Below, piece by piece: positions 16,184 through 23,632 of a stretch of 64,000 nucleotides of DNA. The DNA is from Butyrivibrio sp. (GTDB lineage Bacteria; Bacillota; Clostridia; Lachnospirales; Lachnospiraceae): assembly GCA_015056625.1 (NCBI GenBank), contig SVFY01000001.1:161365-225364 (forward strand), read 5' to 3'. The notes beneath the pieces were generated by a model. That model had not been told where the DNA came from. It searched no databases and worked only from the letters and a program-made list of their open reading frames with translations. The number at the start of each line of letters is the position of its first letter. Within the stretch, counting starts at the first letter, position 1. The position numbers and the translations under genes were made by a program.

Positions 16184-16915
16184 TTACTTCTTTTTCTTAT
16201 CAGACTTCTTGGATTTCTTTTTATCAGTATCTTCAGTAGTCAAAGGAACCAGTGCCAAAGTGCTAAGGCCCAGGTACCTCTCTACGTCGTCGTTGCTCTT
16301 AATTGTGTCATCAAGAAGGTAGCCAAGGATCACGAAGAATGCCACAACAACTGCCCCAAGAAAACCTGCAATGATCGTCCACCTTGCAACAGAAGGACCG
16401 GCCTTCTGGGTTGGAACGTTGGCTGTTTCAGCCACATTGATGGCATCGATATCCATAACGTTGGTGATGTGCTCACTGGCAACTTCTCTGATGCAGTTGG
16501 CTATCTGCATGGCCATTAAAGGATCTTCGTCCCTGGCTGTGATCGCCACAATACGGGTGTCTGAAGGAGTGTCCACCTTAAGAACATCTGAAAGGTCCTC
16601 GTAGTCCACGTCCACCAGGTTAAGTCTCTGGATAACCTCCTCAAGAACGTACCTGCTCTTAATGAGCTCAGCGTAGTCCTGAGTCAGCTGCGTTGAAATC
16701 TGCACATCTGAGTAGGTAACCGTCTGGTTTTCCTCTTTATTCAGAATATAGATCTTGGTGGTGGAGTCATACACCGGATGGAGTACAAACTTGCTGACAA
16801 ACAGTCCTGCCAGGGCAAAAAAGATACCGGCGCTGATTATCAGAAACGCCCGCCCCAAAAGCACTGCAAACAGTTCTCCAAGATTAATTTCAATGATGTC
16901 GTCCCTATTCCCCAT
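16184..16915 (-). CDS. cpsC: polysaccharide chain-length determinant / kinase activator, CpsC/Wzz type
   Basis: 243 residues with the Wzz topology: a first helix (FLIISAGIFFALAGLFVSKF, about 24-43), an extracytoplasmic region with YDSTTKIYILNKEE and repeated amphipathic helices, and a second helix (IIAGFLGAVVVAFFVILGYL) near 180. The segment before the second helix, ANVPTQKAGPSVARW, is the usual proline-rich motif. The cytoplasmic C-terminus ends with a Lys-rich tail (KKKSKKSDKKKK), somewhat unusual, which could contact the kinase or the membrane. It partners the CpsD-like kinase encoded next. Confidence 0.92.
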   Translation of the reverse strand: MGNRDDIIEINLGELFAVLLGRAFLIISAGIFFALAGLFVSKFVLHPVYDSTTKIYILNKEENQTVTYSDVQISTQLTQDYAELIKSRYVLEEVIQRLNLVDVDYEDLSDVLKVDTPSDTRIVAITARDEDPLMAMQIANCIREVASEHITNVMDIDAINVAETANVPTQKAGPSVARWTIIAGFLGAVVVAFFVILGYLLDDTIKSNDDVERYLGLSTLALVPLTTEDTDKKKSKKSDKKKK

Positions 16916-16961
16916 AGGTCACTCCCATTATTAGTGTCATGCCGTGGTCCCTGCCATGGCT

Positions 16962-17687
16962 TTATATCTGTTCATTGCGGATGACACTTGCTGCGTTCAG
17001 GAAAAAGAGCCTGTCAGCATAGTCACTTCCGAATTTTCTCTCTACATATCTCCTACAATCAGAAAGCTTGGGAGCTCTCTTTTTTGCATCATGGGCATCA
17101 GATGCCACAAAGTGTACCAGCTCATCCTTCAGTATCTTCTTGCAAAAATGTCCGATACCAAAGCCGTAGTCTCCCATGATACTGGAGGCATTGACCTGGA
17201 TGAGACACCCAAGGCTTGCTAGATCCATAACCCTTGAAGGATGGGATACTATATCGCTGTACCGCTCAACATGGGCAATTATGGGAATATACCCAGCCCC
17301 CTGGACCTTATAAGCGGCATTTTGTATGGACTTGTATGTGGCTGTAGGGTGGAACTCCACAAGTACGTAGTCAGAACCTGCAAGAGAACAGATCTGACCG
17401 CCTATCAGCTCGTCCATTGTCTCATCGCTATAGTATATCTCATTTCCGGAAAAGAGCTTTACCTTGATACCTTCCGCCTGCGCTGCCTCTTTTAGTTTCT
17501 TTCTGTAGGCCACGTTGTGCTCAGGACTTACATTGTGGTGCATAGGCTTGTGATGCGGAGTAAGTATCATGTGGGTGATGCCCTCTTTTTCAGCAATCCG
17601 AAGCATTTCAAGGCTGCTTGCCATATCAGGGGAACCATCATCCACTCCTGGCATCACATGGCAATGTATATCTATTGTAGGCTGCAT
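16962..17687 (-). CDS. cpsB: PHP-type protein-tyrosine phosphatase, CpsB/CapC family
   Basis: 241 residues, a metal-dependent PHP-fold phosphatase that removes phosphate from the CpsD-type tyrosine tail. Metal ligands are visible: DIHCHVMPGVDDGS at residues 6-19, ILTPHHKPMHHN (about 41-52), FSGNEIYY (about 80), HVERYSD (about 139) and SDAHDAKKR (about 195). Length is standard. First gene of the minus-strand envelope operon, 46 bases before cpsC; a candidate promoter is at 17764-17792. Confidence 0.93.
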   Translation of the reverse strand: MQPTIDIHCHVMPGVDDGSPDMASSLEMLRIAEKEGITHMILTPHHKPMHHNVSPEHNVAYRKKLKEAAQAEGIKVKLFSGNEIYYSDETMDELIGGQICSLAGSDYVLVEFHPTATYKSIQNAAYKVQGAGYIPIIAHVERYSDIVSHPSRVMDLASLGCLIQVNASSIMGDYGFGIGHFCKKILKDELVHFVASDAHDAKKRAPKLSDCRRYVERKFGSDYADRLFFLNAASVIRNEQI

Positions 17688-17763
17688 AGTGCTCCCAAAA
17701 TATCACAATATTACATGATCGCCGGATCTTACGGCGTTCAAAAGAATACAAAATTACACAATA

Positions 17764-17792
17764 ATTATACACCAAAAAATGTACTATTCCAA
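17764..17792 (-). promoter_or_regulatory. sigma-A-type promoter of the cpsB operon
   Basis: Minus-strand TTGGAA (17792-17787), 17-base spacer, TATAAT (17769-17764), about 77 bases before the cpsB start. A plus-strand TATTAT at 17803-17808 for the DUF4250 gene lies next to it, so the two divergent promoters nearly overlap. Confidence 0.6.
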
Positions 17793-17846
17793 TATCGTGT
17801 GGTATTATACATGAAAAAGCACCATATGTAGAAAGAGGTGAATGAT

Positions 17847-18029
17847 ATGCTCCCACACGATCCTGTTATGCTTCTTAGCTATATAAACACGCAGCTTCGC
17901 GACAACTATGGAAGTCTTGATGCCCTGGCAGACGGGCTAGATATTTCTGAAGATGAGAAAAAGAATATCGTAGATAAGCTTTCAGCTATTGGTTACGAGT
18001 ACAATAGCGAAAGCAACCAGTTCAAGTAA
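17847..18029 (+). CDS. DUF4250 domain protein
   Basis: A 60-residue protein recognised as DUF4250 from its start MLPHDPVMLLSYINTQLRD, the central SLDALADGLDIS and the end IGYEYNSESNQF. The fold looks like a small helix-turn-helix-type bundle, but no function is established. I place the start at ATG 17847, eight bases after AGAGG, instead of a GTG at 17838 that overlaps the ribosome site. It is divergent from the cps operon and ends in palindrome R2. Confidence 0.85.
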   Translation: MLPHDPVMLLSYINTQLRDNYGSLDALADGLDISEDEKKNIVDKLSAIGYEYNSESNQFK

Positions 18030-18104
18030 AAAATGAGACAAAAGAACCGTCACTGTCTCATTGTGCGCAACAAGACACGGGGACGGTTCTTTTGTCTCAT
18101 TTTT
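18030..18104. repeat. Modular palindrome R2
   Basis: Arms AATGAGACAAAAGAACCGTC and its complement (GACGGTTCTTTTGTCTCATT) around an asymmetric centre that holds ACAAGACACGGGG. The left arm lacks the CCCG part of the module, so this copy seems partly degraded. It fills the gap between the convergent DUF4250 and nucleosidase genes and touches both stop codons. Confidence 0.85.
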
Positions 18105-18892
18105 CAATCATGGGTGACCATGAAGTGCACAGTTCGAGCGCATCTTTCAGCTGCTGCCTTTTCAAACTCTGGGTAGTCCATATGTGCTGAACCATCTGCC
18201 TTATCGGATATTGCTCTGATAATTACGAACGGTATCTGATTCTGAGAACATATCTGGGCTATTGCGCCGCCTTCCATTTCACAGCACAGTCCGCCAAACT
18301 CAGATGTGATCCTTTCTTTCTGTTCATCAGATGAAATGAACTGGTCTCCTGTGCAGACTCTTCCTTCAAAAACATGAACTTCGGGAGCACACTCTTTTAT
18401 GGCATATACTGCGCTCTGACGCATGGCATCGTCTGCCGATATTGAAGCGGATTCAAAACCATCAAGCTGACCCTTTGTGTATCCTATTGGAGATAAGTCA
18501 AAATCATGCTGTACCGCGTCGGTTGAAACCACAAAGTCTCCAATATCTATTGAAGCGTCCAGGGATCCTGCCACGCCTGTGTTTATCACTCTGTCTACTC
18601 CAAAATCATTGATAAGAATTTGCGCACAGGTTCCTGCATTGACCTTACCAATTCCGCATTTAACAACAACTACCTGAGCGCCATCTAATTTGCCCTCGCA
18701 AAATTCCATTCCTGCTATGTCAGTGATCTTGGAGTTTTCAAGTTCCTGCTTCAGGGTGTCAACTTCTTCATCCATAGCACCGATTATTCCAGTTTTTACT
18801 GCGCTGTCAGTTTTTTGTCCGCAGCCTATTAACAAAAGAGCTACTAACAATGCCATGATAAACGATGAAACTACTAATCTTATTGTATTCAA
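18104..18892 (-). CDS. mtnN: lipoprotein 5'-methylthioadenosine/S-adenosylhomocysteine nucleosidase
   Basis: Hydrolyses MTA and SAH to adenine and the thio-ribose product. Catalytic residues equivalent to the E. coli enzyme are visible: Glu in GIIGAMDEEVDTL, Glu in CEMEGGAIAQ and Asp in RAISDKAD. The odd part is the N-terminus: a hydrophobic helix ending LLLIGCGQ, a lipobox, so the enzyme appears exported and lipid-anchored, whereas the family is normally cytoplasmic. I choose a TTG start at 18892, eight bases after AGAGAGG, giving 262 residues and a compact lipoprotein signal. An ATG at 18940 gives 278 residues, but a TATAAT (18934-18929) overlaps its first codons and no Shine-Dalgarno precedes it. 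Confidence 0.85.
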   Translation of the reverse strand: MNTIRLVVSSFIMALLVALLLIGCGQKTDSAVKTGIIGAMDEEVDTLKQELENSKITDIAGMEFCEGKLDGAQVVVVKCGIGKVNAGTCAQILINDFGVDRVINTGVAGSLDASIDIGDFVVSTDAVQHDFDLSPIGYTKGQLDGFESASISADDAMRQSAVYAIKECAPEVHVFEGRVCTGDQFISSDEQKERITSEFGGLCCEMEGGAIAQICSQNQIPFVIIRAISDKADGSAHMDYPEFEKAAAERCARTVHFMVTHD

Positions 18893-19009
18893 ATCCTGTG
18901 ACCTCTCTTTATTCTTAAAATTAATTAAATTATAATCCATATTTCGTATGCAAATTCATAAATTAGTATAAAATCGAAGTCTAAGTAGTGTCCTCGGTCA
19001 CTAATAAAA

Positions 19010-19044
19010 AAGACATGCAAACCATGAAGAAGTCTGCATGTCTT
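19010..19044 (-). terminator. terminator of the secreted protein gene 19089-20363
   Basis: Ten-base stem AAGACATGCA / TGCATGTCTT followed on the minus strand by a run of six Ts. Confidence 0.88.
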
Positions 19045-19088
19045 ATTCTATCTATACCAACAACATTATTGATAATTCGTCATTTAAA

Positions 19089-20363
19089 TCAAAAGATCCT
19101 TACAAGTGCATAAGCTCCTCTTCCCGCTGATACAGGGAAAGAAACCGTGAGGGGATCATCATCTGTGTCCTCAAGAATCTCATATTTACCTCCGGGAAGA
19201 ACATGAGAAACTGCATATCTTGCTCCTGGCACATAGAAGCTTGCTGGTATTCCAACGACCATATCTACTGTTCCTGCCATCTCGTAGGCATCATCGTCTA
19301 AAGTACCGTCACTCTTTAAATACAGTCCTGTCTTTAAAATATTAACCTGAATTGCAGGTCCAATCTCTCCACTAACTGACTGCGCTCCAGCAACAAGGCT
19401 CTGATACGCAAGAGGTGAAGATGTAGGTGTAATATCCCATGTTGCAACTTTTGCTGTTTCATTCTCCTTAAGTCCCAGTGCCTTACTGATATCAGCCTTA
19501 GGAGTTTTTATAGCTGCACCTGCAACGGACTTTGCAGTGAAGTTGCCTTCCATGGTAGACGTAACCGGAACTGTTCCAATTGAAACTGTTGAATTGATCT
19601 GATTGAGCTGAATGAGCCTCTCTGCTTCTTCCTGTGTCATCTCGATTACAGGCAGATCATCTGAATTATCAGAGGAAGCATCATCTGAGCCAGAGCTTTC
19701 GCTTGAAGATGGTGTTGACGCCGGTGAATGAACCGGAGTGTTTTCCTTAATTGCAACCTTGTACACCATGCCTGTTTTAACATTTAAAACCTTAAATACA
19801 TCACCCTGTTGAAGCTGAAGGTCCCTGGACCAGTTAAAAGAAAACACCTGGTCCAAAATAAGCCCCTGAAGATCCTCAGTAGTTTTTCCTGAATTTTCTT
19901 TAACAGTTATTTCCTTATCATTAGGCTGATTTATAGCAACTTGCGGTTGCTCCCTATAATAAGATGTACTATCTGAAATCCCATAATTAACACGAAGTTC
20001 TCCACTATAGGTTCCTTCCAGATTTGATACGTTTTCACCTGGAGTTTGGGCAAAACCATTTATATTATATAAGCCACTTTCTCCGGCATTATATTGATAT
20101 GTCTTCTGCCCACTTTCATTCTGATTAACCGAAATACAATCATTATCCTTTATTTCGTCCATGAATTCGTCGAAATTTCCAGTGGCTTCAGGAACAGTAA
20201 AAGTAGTTTCTTCCCCTAGCCCAATCTGATGAGTTTCAGCAGGCTTTTCAATAACGAGCGTAAAATCAGCATTTTCCTCAGCAAATACCGTAAGCGCACT
20301 TGCTGTAAAAAGCATTGTTGACAAAACAGTCGAAACAAAAGCTTTCACACTTTTCTTTAACAC
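19089..20363 (-). CDS. large secreted protein of unknown function
   Basis: 424 residues. Sec signal peptide about 1-28 (ending LTVFAEE). The mature protein has an N-terminal beta-rich region with IEKPAETHQIGLGEETTF, a Ser/Asp-rich linker at about 215-240 (SSSESSGSDDASSDNSDD) and a C-terminal beta domain of about 170 residues ending AGRGAYALVRIF. That end resembles the C-terminus of the secreted protein at 12168-12854. No anchor or catalytic motif is seen. Its start has only a weak GGAGG-like site (ATGGAGGTACAATTT upstream). Function unknown; a surface or matrix role is plausible from location near an envelope operon. Confidence 0.78.
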   Translation of the reverse strand: MLKKSVKAFVSTVLSTMLFTASALTVFAEENADFTLVIEKPAETHQIGLGEETTFTVPEATGNFDEFMDEIKDNDCISVNQNESGQKTYQYNAGESGLYNINGFAQTPGENVSNLEGTYSGELRVNYGISDSTSYYREQPQVAINQPNDKEITVKENSGKTTEDLQGLILDQVFSFNWSRDLQLQQGDVFKVLNVKTGMVYKVAIKENTPVHSPASTPSSSESSGSDDASSDNSDDLPVIEMTQEEAERLIQLNQINSTVSIGTVPVTSTMEGNFTAKSVAGAAIKTPKADISKALGLKENETAKVATWDITPTSSPLAYQSLVAGAQSVSGEIGPAIQVNILKTGLYLKSDGTLDDDAYEMAGTVDMVVGIPASFYVPGARYAVSHVLPGGKYEILEDTDDDPLTVSFPVSAGRGAYALVRIF

Positions 20364-20521
20364 TAAATTGTACCTCCATTAGTTAAATTTAATCGATAAC
20401 CACAGTATACATCATCCTCCCTCGATTTTTCTACTATTAAACGAATATTAGTGAACTATATACCAATTTAATTTCACATTTGCCATTTTGCTTTAGCATT
20501 TTAATTTCGAACAATATAGCG

Positions 20522-20548
20522 AAAAAAAGATGAGGCCCACGCCTCATC
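20522..20548 (-). terminator. terminator of the flavin reductase-like gene
   Basis: Stem GATGAGG / CCTCATC with a six-base loop and a T7 run on the minus strand; the stem overlaps the gene's own stop codon. Confidence 0.85.
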
Positions 20549-21164
20549 TCTTCTTGTTTTTCTTTTTGCCGGCTGGAGTTTTTCTGCCAGGCTTTCCTGC
20601 AGGCTTCTTGGCGACGCTATAGCCAAATTTGCCAAGTTTTTCTCCGAGTTCAAAATATTCGCCGTGGGAATAGGCCACCAGGTCTGTTGCCTGGAGGTCG
20701 AATCTACCCTTGTCGTCCATGTACTTGTCGTCTACTGTGACACAGAGGACATCTGCCACTATCATGTCGTGGCTTCCAAGCTCTAAGATCTGTTTGACCT
20801 TGCACTCTATGTTCACTGGACTTTCAAGGATTCCAGGGCAGGATACTTTTCTGGATTCTTGGGGTGTAAGATGCATTTCCTTAAACTTGTCGTAGTCTCT
20901 TCCGCTCCTTACTCCGCACCAGTCAGCGGCCTTCACAAGGTCTTTTCCCACAAGGTTTACCACAAACTCGCCAGTGTCCTTGATGATCCCATGGGAAAAG
21001 CGCTCTTTCCTGACTGATATTGAGAGCATAGGGGGATTGGTGCAAACATTTCCCGCCCATGCTACTGTGATTATATTAGGCGTCTCCCCGTCCCTGCCAC
21101 AGCTCACCATAACAGCCGGCAAAGGGTATAGCATATTTCCTGGTTTCCACTCTTGTTTCGACAT
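20544..21164 (-). CDS. flavin reductase family (FMN-binding split barrel) protein
   Basis: 206 residues. The split-barrel flavin domain covers about 1-170: PLPAVMVSCGRDGETPNIITVAWAG (read as PLPAVMVSCG, NIITVAWAG), PPMLSISVRKERFSHG, TGEFVVNLVGKDLV and HDMIVADVLCV match flavoredoxin/flavin reductase-like proteins. These bind FMN and act in electron transfer or as unassigned reductases. A basic tail of about 35 residues (KKPAGKPGRKTPAGKKKNKKR, Lys/Pro/Gly) is extra to the domain. The gene is monocistronic with its own terminator. Substrate cannot be told from sequence. Confidence 0.88.
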   Translation of the reverse strand: MSKQEWKPGNMLYPLPAVMVSCGRDGETPNIITVAWAGNVCTNPPMLSISVRKERFSHGIIKDTGEFVVNLVGKDLVKAADWCGVRSGRDYDKFKEMHLTPQESRKVSCPGILESPVNIECKVKQILELGSHDMIVADVLCVTVDDKYMDDKGRFDLQATDLVAYSHGEYFELGEKLGKFGYSVAKKPAGKPGRKTPAGKKKNKKR

Positions 21165-21221
21165 ATAGGTTCATATTCTCCTTAAAAGATCATACTGTAA
21201 TTCTAACATGCAATCCCACAA

Positions 21222-21269
21222 ACAAAAACGCGCAATATTTTGTGATCATCAGGCCACTAAATATTGCGC
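21222..21269 (-). terminator. htpG terminator
   Basis: Eleven-base stem GCGCAATATTT / AAATATTGCGC with an 18-base loop and a T5 run on the minus strand. Confidence 0.85.
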
Positions 21270-21294
21270 ATTTAAACATCTGTTTATGAGATTA

Positions 21295-23394
21295 TCACTT
21301 TGCCAGAACCATCATGATCTCGTTGCTGCGGGCGATGAACTTGGTCATAGCCTCTGCATCAAGAGGTGCATTCTGGATGCGAGCAAGGTCGTAGAGCTGC
21401 TCTGCGATCATCTTGGAGTTGTCACCATCCTTGTGCTCCATAATATACTCAACAAGAGGATGGTTAGCATTGAGGATAAGAGTCTGACCTTCGTTGCCAA
21501 AGTCTCCCATGCTCATTCCGTTCATGGCATACATCTTCATCATCTCTGCCATACGTCTTGATTCCTCAGATACTGTAAGCATTGAAGCAACCTTCTTGTC
21601 TTTGAGCTTCTCAAGCTTAACGTTAAGCTTGTCATTCTTAAGAGCCTTCTTTATCATCTCTGAAAGGTCTTTTCCCTTCTCTTCAAGCTCAGCTGCTGCC
21701 TTCTTGGAAGTCCTGCTCTTAAATGTATCTGTCAGGTCAGCATCGATCCTTGCAAAGCGGATGCCTTCATTCTTGCGCTCAAGCTGCTCCATGAAAGGTA
21801 CATCGATGTTGTGGTTCATAATAAAGGCTTCCATCTTCTGGGCCTTGAACATCTTGATGTACTGGCTCTGCTGCTGTTCATCTGTTACGTAGTAGATTGT
21901 GCGTGGCTCTTTGTCCTTGGCATCATCAGCTTTAGCTGCATCGCCTTCAGTTTTCTGATCCACTGCCTTATTGTCACCATCAACAACCTCAGCCTCTACC
22001 TTATTGCCATTCTCATCGACAGCATCAGCCTTCTTGGCTTCCTCCTCAGCTTCCTTATTGATCTGGAGAGCCTCAGGAGTTGTAAGGTATTTGCCATCAA
22101 GATTCTTAAATAGGATGTAGTCTGTCATCTTCTCGCAGAACTTGTCATCGCGAAGGCAACCATACTTGATGAATGGGCTGATGTCATCCCAGTACTTGTC
22201 GTAGTTTTCTTTATCTGTCTTGCAAAGACCTGCAAGCTTCTCAGCAACCTTCTTACTGATGTACTCTGAAATCTTCTTGACAAAGCCGTCGTTCTGAAGG
22301 GCTGATCTTGAAACATTAAGAGGAAGATCAGGACAGTCGATAACACCCTTAAGAAGCATCAGGTACTCAGGAATAACTTCCTTGATATTGTCGGCGATAA
22401 ATACCTGGTTGTTGTAGAGCTTGATAGTTCCCTCGATAGACTCAAACTCCATGTTAATCTTAGGGAAGTACAGGATACCCTTTAAGTTGAAAGGATAGTC
22501 CATGTTGAGGTGGATCCAGAAAAGTGGCTCCTTGTAATCTCTGAAGACCTTCCTGTAGAACTCCTTGTACTCCTCATCTGTGCAGTCCTTAGGAGTCTTA
22601 GCCCAGAGAGGGTGGATATCGTTAAGAAGCTGAGGTCTTCTCTTTATCTTGTACTGAAGCTCAGGCTCCTTGTCCTCGCCCTCTTTCTTCTCAGGCTTAA
22701 CTTCCTCGATAACTGTATCTGAATCAAGCTTCTCGCTTGCCTTGATGGTCTCTGTGCCCTCTTCGTTCTCCCTTGAAAGATAGATCTCGTAAGGCATGAA
22801 TGAGCAGTACTTCTCAATTACCTCTCTTGCCTTGTACTCGTTGCAGAACTCAAGGCAGTCTTCTGAAAGGTGAAGAGTTACTGTTGTACCAACCTCTGCC
22901 TTGGTGCCATCCTCCATCTCGAAGTCTGAGCCGCCATCGCAGGTCCAGTGAACTGCTGTGCCGCCCTTATATGAAAGAGTATCGATATCAACTGAATCAG
23001 ATACCATGAATGTTGAGTAGAAACCAAGTCCGAAGTGACCGATGATCTGGTCTGCATTGGCCTTGTCCTTGTACTTGTTAAGGAAGTCTGTAGCACCTGA
23101 AAAAGCCACCTGGTTGATGTACTCCTCAACCTCATCAGCTGTCATACCAATACCGTTATCAGTGATCTTGATGGTCTTGTCCTTGTCGTTTAAAACAACA
23201 TCCACACGGGGCTTAAAGCCGTCTGGAAGCTGGTACTCGCCCATCATGTCCATCTTCTTTAACTTGGTGATAGCATCGCAGGCATTAGAGATTACTTCTC
23301 TGTAAAAAATATCATGGTCCGAATAGAGCCATTTCTTGATGATCGGAAACATGTTCTCGCTGTTGATTGAAAGATTACCCTTTTTTGAAGCCAT
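21295..23394 (-). CDS. htpG: HtpG (Hsp90 family) chaperone
   Basis: 699 residues. The GHKL ATPase domain is at the N-terminus: REVISNACDAITKL (the conserved Glu-Asn region), ITDNGIGMTADEV and GHFGLGFYSTFMV. Middle and C-terminal client/dimer domains follow (LNVSRSALQND; LILNANHPLVEYI). A run rich in Lys, Glu, Asp and Ala at about residues 470-530 (EEEAKKADAVDENGNKVEAE and on) is an insertion relative to typical 620-640-residue HtpG. ATG 23394 is preferred to a GTG at 23403 because GGAG is eight bases upstream. A CIRCE operator about 90 bases upstream suggests HrcA repression. Confidence 0.97.
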   Translation of the reverse strand: MASKKGNLSINSENMFPIIKKWLYSDHDIFYREVISNACDAITKLKKMDMMGEYQLPDGFKPRVDVVLNDKDKTIKITDNGIGMTADEVEEYINQVAFSGATDFLNKYKDKANADQIIGHFGLGFYSTFMVSDSVDIDTLSYKGGTAVHWTCDGGSDFEMEDGTKAEVGTTVTLHLSEDCLEFCNEYKAREVIEKYCSFMPYEIYLSRENEEGTETIKASEKLDSDTVIEEVKPEKKEGEDKEPELQYKIKRRPQLLNDIHPLWAKTPKDCTDEEYKEFYRKVFRDYKEPLFWIHLNMDYPFNLKGILYFPKINMEFESIEGTIKLYNNQVFIADNIKEVIPEYLMLLKGVIDCPDLPLNVSRSALQNDGFVKKISEYISKKVAEKLAGLCKTDKENYDKYWDDISPFIKYGCLRDDKFCEKMTDYILFKNLDGKYLTTPEALQINKEAEEEAKKADAVDENGNKVEAEVVDGDNKAVDQKTEGDAAKADDAKDKEPRTIYYVTDEQQQSQYIKMFKAQKMEAFIMNHNIDVPFMEQLERKNEGIRFARIDADLTDTFKSRTSKKAAAELEEKGKDLSEMIKKALKNDKLNVKLEKLKDKKVASMLTVSEESRRMAEMMKMYAMNGMSMGDFGNEGQTLILNANHPLVEYIMEHKDGDNSKMIAEQLYDLARIQNAPLDAEAMTKFIARSNEIMMVLAK

Positions 23395-23484
23395 AGTTCT
23401 CACTCCTTTTAAAACATATAGTCAGGCCTAAACTTAAGCCCAAAAATAAGTTTAAGTCCCGTAGTTCCAAAAGTCAACAAAAAT

Positions 23485-23511
23485 TTAGCACTCACTAAAA
23501 GCGAGTGCTAA
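23485..23511. promoter_or_regulatory. CIRCE element (HrcA operator) upstream of htpG
   Basis: TTAGCACTC, nine bases, GAGTGCTAA: a perfect match to the CIRCE consensus. It lies about 90 bases before the htpG start on the minus strand and shares its last three bases with the edge of palindrome R3. Confidence 0.95.
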
Positions 23512-23632
23512 CAACAAGACATGGGGACGGTTTGCTGACACGGGGACGGTTCTACTGTCAGGTTTTATTTTGATAAAACCTGACAGTAGAACCGTCCCCG
23601 TGTCAGCAAACCGTCCCCATGTCTTGTTGTTA
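23509..23632. repeat. Modular palindrome R3
   Basis: Near-perfect palindrome with arms of about 58 bases (TAACAACAAGACATGGGG at the outside, GTCAGGTTTTAT at the inside) and a short TTTGA centre. Each arm contains two GGGGACGGTT units. It runs from the CIRCE edge to the stop codon of the diguanylate cyclase gene, so here it separates two genes of the same direction. Confidence 0.93.

Noticed and set aside
18893..18940. ATG start at 18940 for the nucleosidase
   Set aside because: No Shine-Dalgarno before it, and a TATAAT overlaps its first codons; the TTG at 18892 has AGAGAGG and yields a compact lipoprotein signal. Not excluded completely.
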